Notes under the pieces: generated by a model
What the model was told of the DNA's origin: nothing
Databases searched by the model: none
What the model saw: the letters and a program-made list of their open reading frames with translations, nothing else
DNA from: Cryptomeria japonica
Lineage: Eukaryota; Streptophyta; Pinopsida; Cupressales; Cupressaceae
Length of the DNA stretch: 64,000 nucleotides
NCBI RefSeq assembly: GCF_030272615.1
Contig: NC_081407.1
Location: 151,299,048 to 151,363,047, forward strand
Direction of reading: 5' to 3'
Program-made: the position numbers and the translations under genes
Shown here: one piece after another, positions 19,790 to 30,417 of the stretch
Layout: every line of letters begins with the position of its first letter
Numbering within the stretch: the stretch's first letter is position 1

Positions 19790-20437
19790 CTAATTTCTTG
19801 GTACCTCTTTAATTTCACATCCGGACTCTTTAAATATGACCTCATAACCTTTATTGCACATCCAACTTACACTCAACAAATTATGTCTCAAACCTTTGAC
19901 ATAGTAAACATCATCAATCTTATGTTTACTATCAATTGTAATGCATCCTTTTCCACATATAGATGCAACTTCCTCTCCTGCAAATTTCATCAATCCACCA
20001 TCATACTTCTCAAGGTTAATGAACTTCCCTTTATCACCTGTCATATGGTTTGAGCAACATGAGTCAATGATCCAAGCCTTTTGTTCAACTTTAGCATGCA
20101 AAGAAGCCTTTTCTTTTACAAGGTTTCCACTGTTCTTCATATTTTCAATTGAATCATCACCATCTTCATCTTCTGATATGTGTATCTCCATTAAACAAAA
20201 GCCTCTTTTTCGTTTATCTTTGTCATTTGTCTTCTTATTTCTTTCACTACTTTTGTATCTATCCTTCCTTTCATCATCATCATCGTCATCAAATCTTTTG
20301 TAACCTTCCTTATACATGCATCTAGAAGCATAATGACCAATTCTAGTACAATTAAAGCATTTCAAAGGTAACATACCTTTGTACTTCCTGGTTCTTCTTT
20401 TCAGTCTTCTTACAAATTTTGCTTCAAGCTCATCCAT
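19790..20437 (-). pseudogene. Copia zinc knuckle and protease fragment
   Basis: 215 residues on the minus strand. The order is a basic stretch, the zinc knuckle CFNCTRIGHYASRC, an Asp run, then AWIIDSCCSNHMTGDKGKF, the copia retropepsin region. The catalytic triad normally reads D-S/T-G; here the Gly is Cys, so the enzyme is probably dead. It continues to a conserved VYYVKGLRHNLLSVSWMC block. The protein would process Gag-Pol in an intact element. Confidence 0.85.
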
Positions 20438-20896
20438 CTCTTCTCTTGCTTCCAGTTCATCTCTAGGCTTCTTTGAAACATGAATCCTGCTTCTCTCCTT
20501 TCGTTTTTGATATCATTCATCTCAACAATCTCAAAAGAAAATAGTGAACCAAGGAGTTGGTCCAATGTGTACTTATCCAGATCATGGCTCTCCTCAATAG
20601 CAAACCTCTTGGGCTTGTAGGGTTTAGGCAGTGTCAACAATACTTTTTTCACAACATTACTTTCTTCTATTTTTCCACCAAAACTTTTGATAGCATTTAC
20701 AACTTCATTTATGCCTGTGTACATAGCCTTCAACGAGCTCATCATCAGACATCCTTAGGTTCTCAAATTTGTGCTTCAAATTTGTAAATTTAGCTTGCTT
20801 TGATTTCAGACCACCTTCATATACAGTTCTCAACTTCTCCCAAATTTCTTTAGCAGTCTTCAATCCCACAACCCTACTAAACACTTCATCACTTAA
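20410..20896 (-). pseudogene. Copia gag central region (UBN2-like), frameshifted
   Basis: The minus strand from 20896 reads LSDEVFSRVVGLKTAKEIWE, then KLRTVYEG and KFTNLKHKFENLRMSDDE. It shifts frame near 20730 and continues as NAIKSFGGKIEESNVVKKVL and LLTLPKPYK, the typical UBN2 gag pattern. The upstream gag sequence is missing here and is found on the other side of an insertion, at 23664-23905. Confidence 0.8.
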
Positions 20897-22248
20897 TGTG
20901 ACGTCCCAATCTCTATGATATTTAGAGATTGTAGAGGATTAGCATATCATTTGACCCTTGTAGGCTAATGGTGTGTTTTGAGGGTCCAGTTTGAGCAATC
21001 ATGAGCTCCTCAGGTGGCAGTTGACAGTATTTCTCATCTCCTGACCTTTGGTTCCTTTTGAGGCAGTGTTATTCAAAGGTTTTTGGCTTTGTTTGAGGGT
21101 ACTTACTATTTACAGTAAGTCAGTGGGTTGTTAGAGGCCAACCTTACTAATTTTAGTAAGGCATCCAGATGAACAGTGGACACAATGGGCTACCCTATGG
21201 TGTTTACAGAATTGAGAAATAATACCTGAGAAGTAATGGTTATTATTAGAGTTATGATATTTTAATTATTATTAAAGGTATAGTTATACTTTAATAATAA
21301 TTAATTAATTATTATTAAAGTTAAACTTTAATAATAATTAATTATAAGTGAATAATAATGATTAATATTTGGACTTTATATTAAAAGGGACATTTAATGA
21401 AATAAAGTCAAATAATAATTCATAAGTTGGACACCCACTTTGCACTTATTAAAAATGGCCTAGGTGAGGCATTTAATGAATTAATGAAATATTAAATGCT
21501 TTTTGGGAAAATCGAGCCATATTGGAGAAGTAATAAAAGCGCCTTAATGAATTATTTGTTCATTAAACACTTGAGAATTTCGATGAAGTTTGTCTATGAG
21601 CTTGAGACCAAGGGATTCAGCATTTCAGCATTGGAAAATGGAAACTCTTCAGTGTTTGTGCAATTTTGAGGCTATGAGATACCAGTTGAATTATTGCCAG
21701 GAGTTGGTTTCATCCAAAAGCCAAAATAGAGCACATTGGTGAAGTTTTCAAGAGTTTATTTCAAGGGTTTGAAGAGTAAATCATTCAAAGAGCAGATAAA
21801 TCTTGAAGGTTGGATTTATGAATTGCTGGCACACATATCCAAAGCCGTACCTTCTTCTAGGGCTGGCGTGTCTTCTTAAGATCAAAGCGCCTTGGGACTT
21901 CAACATATTTCTTCATTGCAGAGGCATCTACATTGCTGCTATGTCTCCCTTGGCATCATCGATTTATAACAGTATATTACTCCAGGATCATTACTTGCAT
22001 TTTTATTGTCTAATGGAATAAATCTGATCGCTGTCATCAATAGTGTTGTAGGTGCACATTTTATATCAGTCATTGGAAAGACCTTTGATTATAAGCCAAG
22101 AGTCTTGGCATTGCATTTAGATCAGTTGTATATCAGCATTATACTTGGTTTGCATCTAAGAAGGAGATACAAGGTTTCATGCCACATGTTTGTCTAAATG
22201 TCTATTAGCTGTAAATGTCTTTTGTTGTACCTCATATTGGGTTGGAAT

Positions 22249-23368
22249 CATAGAAACGGGACTCGCCCGGTCCAAGTCATGCTCGCCGAGTCTCTGGGAC
22301 TCGGACTCGGACTCGTCCGAGTCTGGCGAGCGAACTCGCCAGACTCGCCGAGTTGGCGAGTTTGGCTCAAACTCGCTAGACTCGGCGAGTCCCGAGACCC
22401 AAACTCGGCTACTGGCTGGGTTAGTAAAATGACAAAAAAAATACATTTTAAAAAGCTTTTTTTAAATGAATGGTATCATCTTTGTTCACTACAACCTTTG
22501 CCTGAGAATGAGAAAAATTAGGGTTACAACATGTCAGCCAATAGAAAAATAACACCCGACACCTTTATTAAATAATAAGTTTTTTTGGCCTCGCGGGGCG
22601 CTGCCCCTTGACCCCACCTTGGGGGCGCTACCCCCAAACCCCCATCGAAAAATATGGGGGGAAACATAGAAGTAGGGAATATTTAAGCTCCGAGTCTGAC
22701 ACTGATTGGATCGACCAGGTAGATATAGAGGCTGAGACTGTAGCCATGGCAGAGGAGGAGCGGAGAGCACGAGCACAGACAGGAGATTCAGAGGCAAATA
22801 GTGACACGGATGTTCCTGATGTTGGTGAGCATGGCATGGTGTCACGGGGAGTGGCTATGGCTGTCGAATCATCCAGGACCTACCTTAGATGCCTTTGCAG
22901 GGGGCCGGGGCCGGAGGGTGCAGGCTCCTCTGAGCCATAGGCTTGTAGTTGTATTTACCTTTGGTATTTGTATGAAACATTTGATGATGATCATATGATG
23001 ACATGGATTTTTTATTCCATGAGTTTTGTAATATTGTATACATTTGACAATATTTATATATCTATGTTTGTTATTTCCTTCAACTACAATTTGCGTTTAT
23101 GCTTATGTGATTGATGTATACTTGTGTATGTAATCAAATGAGTCGAGTTTGATGATGTTATTGTGTCTTTAAGGTGTATTCAATAAAGGGTGCCTGAAAC
23201 AAGTTTTAAATCTTTAAAAATCTCTAAATTTCTTGAGTTTTTCACTTTCCCGAGTCCAGCCGAGTCTGGAGCCGAGTTTGATGCCGAGTCCCGAGTTCGA
23301 GTCCAAGTCCGAGTCGGCCTTGCCGAGTCCAAGCCGAGTCCGAGCCGAGTCCGAGTCCTGTTTCTTTG
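22249..23368 (+). mobile_element. Deleted hAT-type DNA transposon, 1.12 kb
   Basis: Terminal inverted repeats read CAWAGAAACRGGACTCG at both ends. Flanks are GGTTGGAAT (22240-22248) and GGTTGAAT (23369-23376), an 8-bp hAT-style target duplication with one extra G on the left. Both subterminal regions are packed with ACTCGG / CCGAGT motifs, as expected for transposase-binding clusters. A 110-codon ORF remains inside, but no complete transposase. Confidence 0.8.
22608..22940 (+). pseudogene. Acidic ORF inside the hAT element, possible transposase tail
   Basis: 110 residues on the plus strand ending at TAG. The middle is acidic (SSESDTDWIDQVDIEAETVA), resembling the acidic C-terminal tails that follow the hAT dimerisation domain. 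No catalytic or dimerisation motif is visible. The GC-rich GGGGCGCTGCCCC segment just upstream is not conserved coding. The function is inferred from position only. Confidence 0.35.
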
Positions 23369-23663
23369 GGTTGAATAGATGCATGCCAAGTGTTTGATAA
23401 TTTGCCAAGTAGTTGTAGTTAATATTTTCAGTCACTTATATGCATGTAAAAAGTCATATAAAAAAACAGTTGGCATATCATTTCTATATCATTGTTAGTC
23501 AATCTTGCACTGTTAGAAGCATTCAAAAAAAACGTCAATTGCAGCATACAAAACCAAAAACAATACAAACAGAAACACCCAACTAGCAAGCATACAGGTT
23601 GCAAGCAGAGTGTTTGTCAAATTGTCTAAGGCAAAAGATTAGGGGTTTGCATCAAATTTGCCA

Positions 23664-23905
23664 AGCAACTGACAATAGCAACCCTAGTCTTTGTATTATT
23701 CTCAAAATCTTTTATCTCATCCAAAATCTATGTAGGACCATTTTGTGGACCAATCTTGATAATTTCCCATATTCCCTTCAGTGGAGACTCCAACTGAATT
23801 TTCATTCTCTTTACAATTAGAGTAATTTGTACCTTCAAACATCGGTGCTTTGAAATTCAAATCCTATGCCATTTTGGACCTACCTCAAGTGGTTAAGCTT
23901 CTCAA
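23664..23905 (-). pseudogene. Copia gag N-terminal piece
   Basis: The minus strand reads LNFKAPMFEGTNYSN, shifts frame, then RMKIQLESPLKGIWEIIK and, after a stop, DEIKDFENNTKTRVAIVSCL. This is the usual start of copia Gag just after the primer-binding site. It should join the gag middle at 20896 but is separated from it by 2.8 kb of later insertions. Confidence 0.75.
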
Positions 23906-23916
23906 GAAGGGACCAA

Positions 23917-23928
23917 GCTCTGATACCA
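23917..23928 (-). other. Copia primer-binding site, initiator tRNA-Met
   Basis: The minus strand reads TGGTATCAGAGC, 2 nt after an LTR end (TTCAACA). This fixes the orientation of the copia element. Confidence 0.9.
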
Positions 23929-23930
23929 AT

Positions 23931-24380
23931 TGTTGAACACACAGCAAGACTGAGAGGGGAGCTGAATCAAAACTGATCTCTAACTCATCTTTATTTCTGA
24001 TTTATTAAACTTCTAATCACTGCTAACATATTAAAATAATGAAATCATGAAAGCATAAAACACAATCAACTCATGAACACCAGATTTGTGGAAAACCCAA
24101 GAAGGGAAAAACAACGGTGAGAATCACACTCACAATTGACCATACAAAGAACAGACCAGCATAACTCACATGTGGAACAAAAACAACACCAAAGATTCGA
24201 ACTAGAACACTGCATGAACCAAAAAAGCATGTCCTCCAAGCTACAACACTTGAATTCACATATCCACAAGCCACCAAGCAAATACCAAACCAGTCTGACA
24301 AACACTCTCACTACCAAAGAACAACAACAACTAATCTCATCATTTCAGCAACCAAAGGACTTTCAAACTTGATAGTACAC
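23931..24380 (-). repeat. 5' LTR of the minus-strand copia element (outer end not fixed)
   Basis: It begins on the plus strand as TGTTGAACACACAGC, directly next to the primer-binding site. It contains the GGGTTTTCCACAAATCTGG-type segment (minus strand) common in copia LTRs. No second LTR copy was found near the 3' side, so the outer boundary is a guess. Confidence 0.5.
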
Positions 24381-25625
24381 CATTCACATAACATTAATAT
24401 TATATCCAAGTCCGCACACCATACTCTTCACAATCCGAAATAGAACATTCTTCCACTAGGGCATTAAATACTCTTTCCTACATATTGAAACTTCTACTAC
24501 ACTAATCTTCCGACCAACTTTATATATCTTACTATAACATCAATGATAACACAACCTCAACTAATATACGAATCAAACTCAATAGTAACATCAAGTAGCA
24601 CATATTGATATCATACATATCTGATCATCTTCCACAACAAACTTCAACTGAGGCACCGATCAAACTCAACAATAACACCAAATTTTGACACTCTTATTCA
24701 ACTGTACAAAATAGAGAAACCTTTGTATGCTTGCATGACAATATAATAACATCTCACTTGTCACCAACTGTAACCAACAATAGTTTGCACAACTGCCCTT
24801 CATAATGCCAAGATGACAAAAGAGAGAGTGAAGAGAGCAAAATGATCTTTGTATTGGACAAAATGATGCTTTTAGGGGCATTTTAGAGTTTTTGGATGCA
24901 AAAATAAAGTTTTAAAATGTCGTTTTTGTTACTTTTTGGCACTCAGCACCTTTGGGTACCCTAGGTACACCTAGCTATGCACCCTAAGCGAACCCAGGCA
25001 TACCACAGAGCGCACCCATACCCAGTACGGGTGCAAGAGGCCTTAAGGGCATACCCGATAACTTAGCTTTGGTACATAGTTGGATAGAATACCAATTTTG
25101 TGTATTCACATATAGGTTTTGATCGAGTCCAATAAAAACCCATCCGTGATGAAACCCTTGCACTCCTCTCCTCATCAAAACCAACTTCACCACCAACTCC
25201 AAAACTTGGAATCCATTCCATCTTCAACTAGGCCAAAAGACTACAAATGCTACAACAAATTACATTACTACAAAGAGCTTTCAAATGCCTTTCCAACATT
25301 TAAAGAATGAAATCAAATGAAGTACTTGTAACAAAATAATGACCTTTGAAATATCATTTTGCATATCTTGCCTATTACAATCAAATGGATGTAATGTATA
25401 ACCTAATTGTTTCAAACTCTAAATTATGTATTCTAAAAAATATTAATAAGTGACCTAAAGCCAATTTTTGTCAGGACTCTTACAACATAGATGAAAATTT
25501 AAAAAACGTCAAAGATCCATCACAAAAATGTCCTTTTACACCAAAAACTTGTTGAATATTTTCTCCTCTTCAAGAAAGAAGTAACTAAGAAATGCCAAAA
25601 ATTAAAATAAAGTCGATCGCTTGCT
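24381..25625. other. No gene seen
   Basis: AT-rich DNA with only short frames. The first part may still belong to the copia LTR. Confidence 0.4.
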
Positions 25626-25745
25626 TTTGTTGCCACAACTTTGTACACCAATTGGATGCAAGGGACCAAAACTTGTTCCTTCTGATGTTGTTGGCTACCA
25701 TACCTACTTTGGTTACCACAACTTTGAACACCTAATGGATGCAAA
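25626..25745. repeat. Tandem duplication, ~83-bp unit
   Basis: CCACAACTTTG...CACC.A.TGGATGCAA.GGACCAAA occurs at about 25633 and again at about 25716, with roughly 85% identity. From 25746 to 26510 the DNA is AT-rich without recognised features. Confidence 0.65.
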
Positions 25746-26510
25746 GGACCAAACTTGATGTTTTTAATGCCCTAGGCTGTCATAGCATTCATTTAATAGA
25801 TCATTCGCACACAACTCCAGGATATTAGTGAATGTCCCCAACTACATAGAACAATATCTATTCAAAAAAAATTCAGAAAACAATATATGACATGAGATCT
25901 CATTAAGTGGATATTGTTGGGGCATACCTTTATTTATACGCTAATTATTACAACAATATATAGCCTACCATGCTAGCATCAATCCTAAGATATACCATAG
26001 ATACGGTAATTTTAAGGACCCAATAAAGTGAGTTTTACAACTCTAAACAACAAATCTTTTTTTAGTTTAAAATGTAAACATATTGTAGGAATTTATAGTA
26101 CGTACAATTTTTCGTATCAGATGTATGTTAGGTTTTTTTTTTCTTTTAATTTATGTATAATTATATTATATATACATATTAATAAATGCATATGATAAAA
26201 AGAGGATTCTATCAAATTCACTACAACAACTTATATAAGAATTTTTCAAATATATAATTAGATTTTTTATTTTCTATTTAAAATTTGTTTATTTTCCAAA
26301 CAAAACCAGAACTTCCTCAAAATCTCAAACTTACAAAGCCTCAACTCCTCACGAAGAAACCAGACTTTTCAAACATTGCAGCTATAATAAATTACAGACA
26401 ATATATATGGGCATTATATACTACCACTATTATCTATACATAAAGGATTTAAGAATGGTACCTAAATATAGTTGGTTCTCTAAGAAAAGCCAAACGGTAA
26501 TGCTAAATTA

Positions 26511-26855
26511 TGTTAAAATTCACATGGGCTAGAATAATAATGTGTTATGTTAAAATAATAGTGAGTTGTTACTACAACTCATGTAGTTATCATGGGTATT
26601 AGGAATGTTACATTATTAAGTTTGTTATAGCTTATTGCATTATCATGTGTAGGTTAATATATTGGGTATACAAATATTTGTTTGTAATGAGCTGTTAAAA
26701 CAACTCAATATATTTAGGTAAGTCATTTTAGGGAGTTTCCTATAAAATAGGATGTGAAAATCCTATATGTAATGTGTTTCATAGAAAGAAAATGAAGCAC
26801 AATATTATATATGTAGAAATTTGCAGGCTTCTTTTTGGCTCTATCCAAATTTGCA
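26511..26855 (+). repeat. 5' LTR of the non-autonomous element
   Basis: Starts TGTTAAAATTCACATGGG and ends CCAAATTTGCA, shared with 28592-28942. Confidence 0.8.
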
Positions 26856-28029
26856 ATATGATATCAGAGCATTCTCATCTTGTGCCTATGTAGCTGAAAT
26901 AATTAACATTTATTTTAGCTGAAGATATCAGAGAATTTATCCTTCCTATACCTGTGAGTAGTTTGCAGCACCATTTTTTTAATGGCAAATAATGTTAAAT
27001 TTAAAATGGCATTTCTTTATACCAGATTAACACAGTCGCAATAAAACTGCAATATCCTTGTCATTTCATAATGAAATTTAAAAATTCAAAGTGTTTAGGA
27101 AAGCTAATGTAGGGTACAATAAAACCTAGAAATGGTTTAAAAATATCTTCGGTATTGATTTAGCAGGCTAAAGCAAAAATTAGTGGCTATGAGTTATGAC
27201 GTGGTAATTCATTTTTGAATGCCATCAACTACAAGTAAAAAAAACAATATCACATCATCGGAGCAGTATATTAGTAAAAGGCATCCACCAAGATAGAGAA
27301 TTCATGTTTGTGAAGGAATTTAATGATCTGATATCATAAAATTTTCAACGTTCTTGCATTCTCCCTGTTGGACATCTGCTACAGTTGCTCTAAAATTTAA
27401 ATTTCAGTTTGTTTGTTAAATTGATTTCCTTTGAAGTTTCACTGAAGCTTATTTCAAACACAGTAACTGCTTTTTTCAGTTTACATATTATGGGAGAAGC
27501 ATACCTTGCATGGCCAGAGATGGCATTCTCTTTTCAAGCCGAGTCATTTAATAATTTGATTTTATTTAGTTAGTTTTTAAGGTTAAGTTTTATCATTTTG
27601 TTTAGAATAGGATCCAATTTTTATTTTTGATGTATGAGTCATTAATAATTGTATCATCAAAATATGTGTCAGAATTCAAATAATAAAGAAAAAGAAGAAA
27701 TATTGCCTCAATTTTAAATGGATGCACTATCGCTTGTACGTGACATCCACCTTGTGGGGGGAGCATTCTAAAATTGAGCCTCAAGTAAAAACTTGCTTAG
27801 TAGCAAACAAATTGGAGGTTGGAAGCATTGGAGGTAGGAGGTCCATTTCTATCTTGAGCTAGCTTCTCACTCAGAGATGATACATTGCATGAGAAGCACC
27901 CATTTTATTTGTGTCCCTTCATGGAGCGAGGGGGGGCTTGGCATTTTTAGCAATACTTGTGGGTACAGTTCATGTATTCACTTTGGTGTGTTCCTTTTGT
28001 ATAGTAGAGGATGAATGGTTCTCATTGCA

Positions 28030-28173
28030 CTGGAGGAGAGATTTTGACACACTCGAAGAAGATGTGACCTCTCAAAGGAGAGTTGTTCTCTCATATGCAG
28101 CATTGAGGAGGGATTTTGACACGTTCAAAAGGAGATGTGGACTCTCAAAGGAGAGTTGTTCTCTCATGTTGTA
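28030..28173 (+). repeat. 72-bp tandem duplication inside the element
   Basis: GATTTTGACAC...CTCTCAAAGGAGAGTTGTTC occurs twice with a 72-bp offset. It creates the repeated part of a plus-strand open frame at 27911-28240 that otherwise looks like chance. Confidence 0.8.
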
Positions 28174-28591
28174 CAAAAGTTTTCCAAGTTTGACTGTCGA
28201 GAGATCTACTGATGAATTCAGTTTGGTGTTTCTTGGGTGAGAGGAGAATTGGTGAAGGAGCTTCATCAAAGTCTCACAAAGGGCTGTTGTGTTAATTCCT
28301 TGCACTATTCCATCCTCTTTTAGGATTGATATATTGAGGATAATATGGGCATCAACGATATTATAAACAATTGTAAAGGAGAGCAACTGGTGAGATCTTC
28401 TATCTATTACAATGCTTGGAAGTGTGGTCAATTGATGATAAGTTCACTAGAAGTGAAAGCGAGATAAATTCTCATATGTAATAATGTAGGTAATCATGTG
28501 CAGCAAGATCCAGATAGCAGTATGCAAACCTAAAAGTCATATGATGAACTTTCTCCTCATGTTCACACTAGAAGAGGGTATTAGGAAATTA

Positions 28592-28942
28592 TGTTAGTGT
28601 TCACATGGGTTAGAAACTTAGAAATTAGAATAATAATGTGTGTTATGTTAAAATAAAAATGAGTTATTACTACAGCTCACGTAGTTATTATGGATGTTAG
28701 GAATATTAAATTATTAGGTTTGTTATAGTTTATTAAATTATCATCTGTAGGTTAATATATAGGTTATATAGATATTTTTGTGTATTGAATTGTCAAAACA
28801 ATAACAACTCAATAAATTAAGGTAAGTCATTTTAGCGAGTCAATCCTATACATATGTCATGTATTTGATAAAAGGAAAATGATGCACAGTATTATTTGTG
28901 AAAAAATTTGCAGGCTTCTTTTTGGCTGTATCCAAATTTGCA
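28592..28942 (+). repeat. 3' LTR of the non-autonomous element
   Basis: Starts TGTTAGTGTTCACATGGG and ends CCAAATTTGCA. It matches the 5' LTR along its length with many substitutions and small indels. Confidence 0.8.
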
Positions 28943-29298
28943 ATAAGTTACAGACATATTTTCTTTCAGAAGTACGCTTCAAGTTACATGAGCAATCTAG
29001 GTTCAACCTGTAGAACTCCTTGACTCTCAAAAAGCTACACTGGTATATAATTCTACTTATAGGAAATAAGGGTTTAACATTATTTCCCTCAGTTTATATC
29101 TGATCACTTCAAGTCAGCACTATCCAGGATTCTAGTTTCACAGACTTCCTGTACTCTATGTCATAAAATGTTATTATATTCCAACTTCAGTTTGAAAATC
29201 AAAAACCAAAACAAACAGCATCAAAAAGAATTTGGAAATGAATCTTCACTCTACAAGTAGATATCCAGACATCCAATAATAAGCAATATGTGTAATAC

Positions 29299-29429
29299 CT
29301 ATCTGCCGTTGTCATATCTTCATTGTGCATTCCCTCTATTTTTGTAGAAATATCTTTATCCAAATTGTGGAAAAGAATATGCTTTACAACTGACTTTTTG
29401 AATACTGAAGCAATACACTCAATGGTAGC
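29299..29429 (-). CDS. RRP12: RRP12-like gene, exon G
   Basis: Acceptor CTGCTGCCAG / GCTACC and donor GATAG / GTATTAC on the minus strand. It reads ATIECIASVFKKSVVKHILF ... EDMTTAD in phase 0 from exon F and leaves 2 nt for the next exon. It corresponds to the helical repeat region after the middle of RRP12-like proteins. No following exon was found between 1 and 29298, so the next intron is at least 29 kb or the gene is broken here. Confidence 0.75.
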
Positions 29430-30417
29430 CTGGCAGCAGAGAACACGTAACAAAAATTAGTTTGAAAATATATCCGTAAAACATATAAAATGAGACGAAA
29501 AAAAAAAACCAGATCATAATTAAGATTTTCTATGGTGTGTATCTCCAAGCCTTGTGGAATTTGAATTATATGTTCTTCTACAAGTTTATAGTTTATGTCT
29601 CTAAGTTTTAGAATGTATTAATAAAGTGCAACTTCTGAACTGATTCAACAAAGCAGGATACTATAATATACTAAAATTTGTTAAAGAAGTAGCTAAACCA
29701 TGAGCGATATCTGCAGTTAAAGAAGAAGCAGAAGCACAATAAATTTACTACATGATAATAAAATAATGGCATTCATGCTATTTCAAGGCTTTATATTCAT
29801 ATACAATATATAATTTATATCAAAACAAACATAAAAATTTGTGGACAAGAGGAAGTTGAAAAAAAAAGTGTGGCAGATCAACTTGAGCCTCTCCTAGAAA
29901 TGTTAATGATCCGTATAAGTTAATCTCACTACATCGATTTCGACCTCTATGTCTAGTAGGATTCACAAAACCCTTCCTATCAGACTCTCCCTAGAATCAA
30001 AACATTGGACAAGTTTAAATCATAGTTGCCAAAAACACACATGGATTTTAAATTCCTAATTCTAAACAAAATTCTTGGATTTCATGTATAAAATCATCAA
30101 TAAATGTAATTCAAGTGTTAGTTTGAGCTGACTTTGGATGAATCCTATTCATTGCTACTGTAGATATTTATCAAAATCGTAATGACCATTATATTTTCAC
30201 GATGCTTCAAGGTTGAAGCCTTTCCAACATAGGTGAGCATGTTATGGACCTAATTAATCTTAACTAGTTATTGATGATCCTATTGAGTGATCTCTTTAAT
30301 CTGCATATAATTAACAAATCACTATATTCATTTATTATATTTCTACCTGTTCTTCTATTCTTATTTTTAATTTTATGTTCAGTATATAAATATAAAAAAT
30401 TTGTTGTGTATGTACCT

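Larger units (their letters stand above)
20897..23663 (+). mobile_element. Probable solo LTR (TGTRAYGTCCC family) inserted in copia gag
   Basis: The block starts TGTGACGTCCCAATCTC and ends TTTGCCA. On the left the copia gag frame stops at 20896; on the right the gag N-terminal part resumes at 23664, so this block is an insertion. Without the hAT element inside it, it is about 1.64 kb, close to the other LTRs of this family in the window. No internal genes and no second LTR were seen. Flanking 5-mers do not match, so the ends are inferred. Confidence 0.55.
26511..28942 (+). mobile_element. Non-autonomous copia-type LTR element
   Basis: Two diverged LTRs (26511-26855 and 28592-28942, about 350 bp) flank 1.74 kb with no gag or pol. 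A primer-binding site TGATATCAGAGC (one mismatch to the initiator tRNA-Met site) follows the 5' LTR by 3 nt, and AGAAGAGGGTATTAGG precedes the 3' LTR as a polypurine-like tract. LTR divergence is high and includes indels, so the insertion is old. No clean target duplication was found. Confidence 0.8.
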
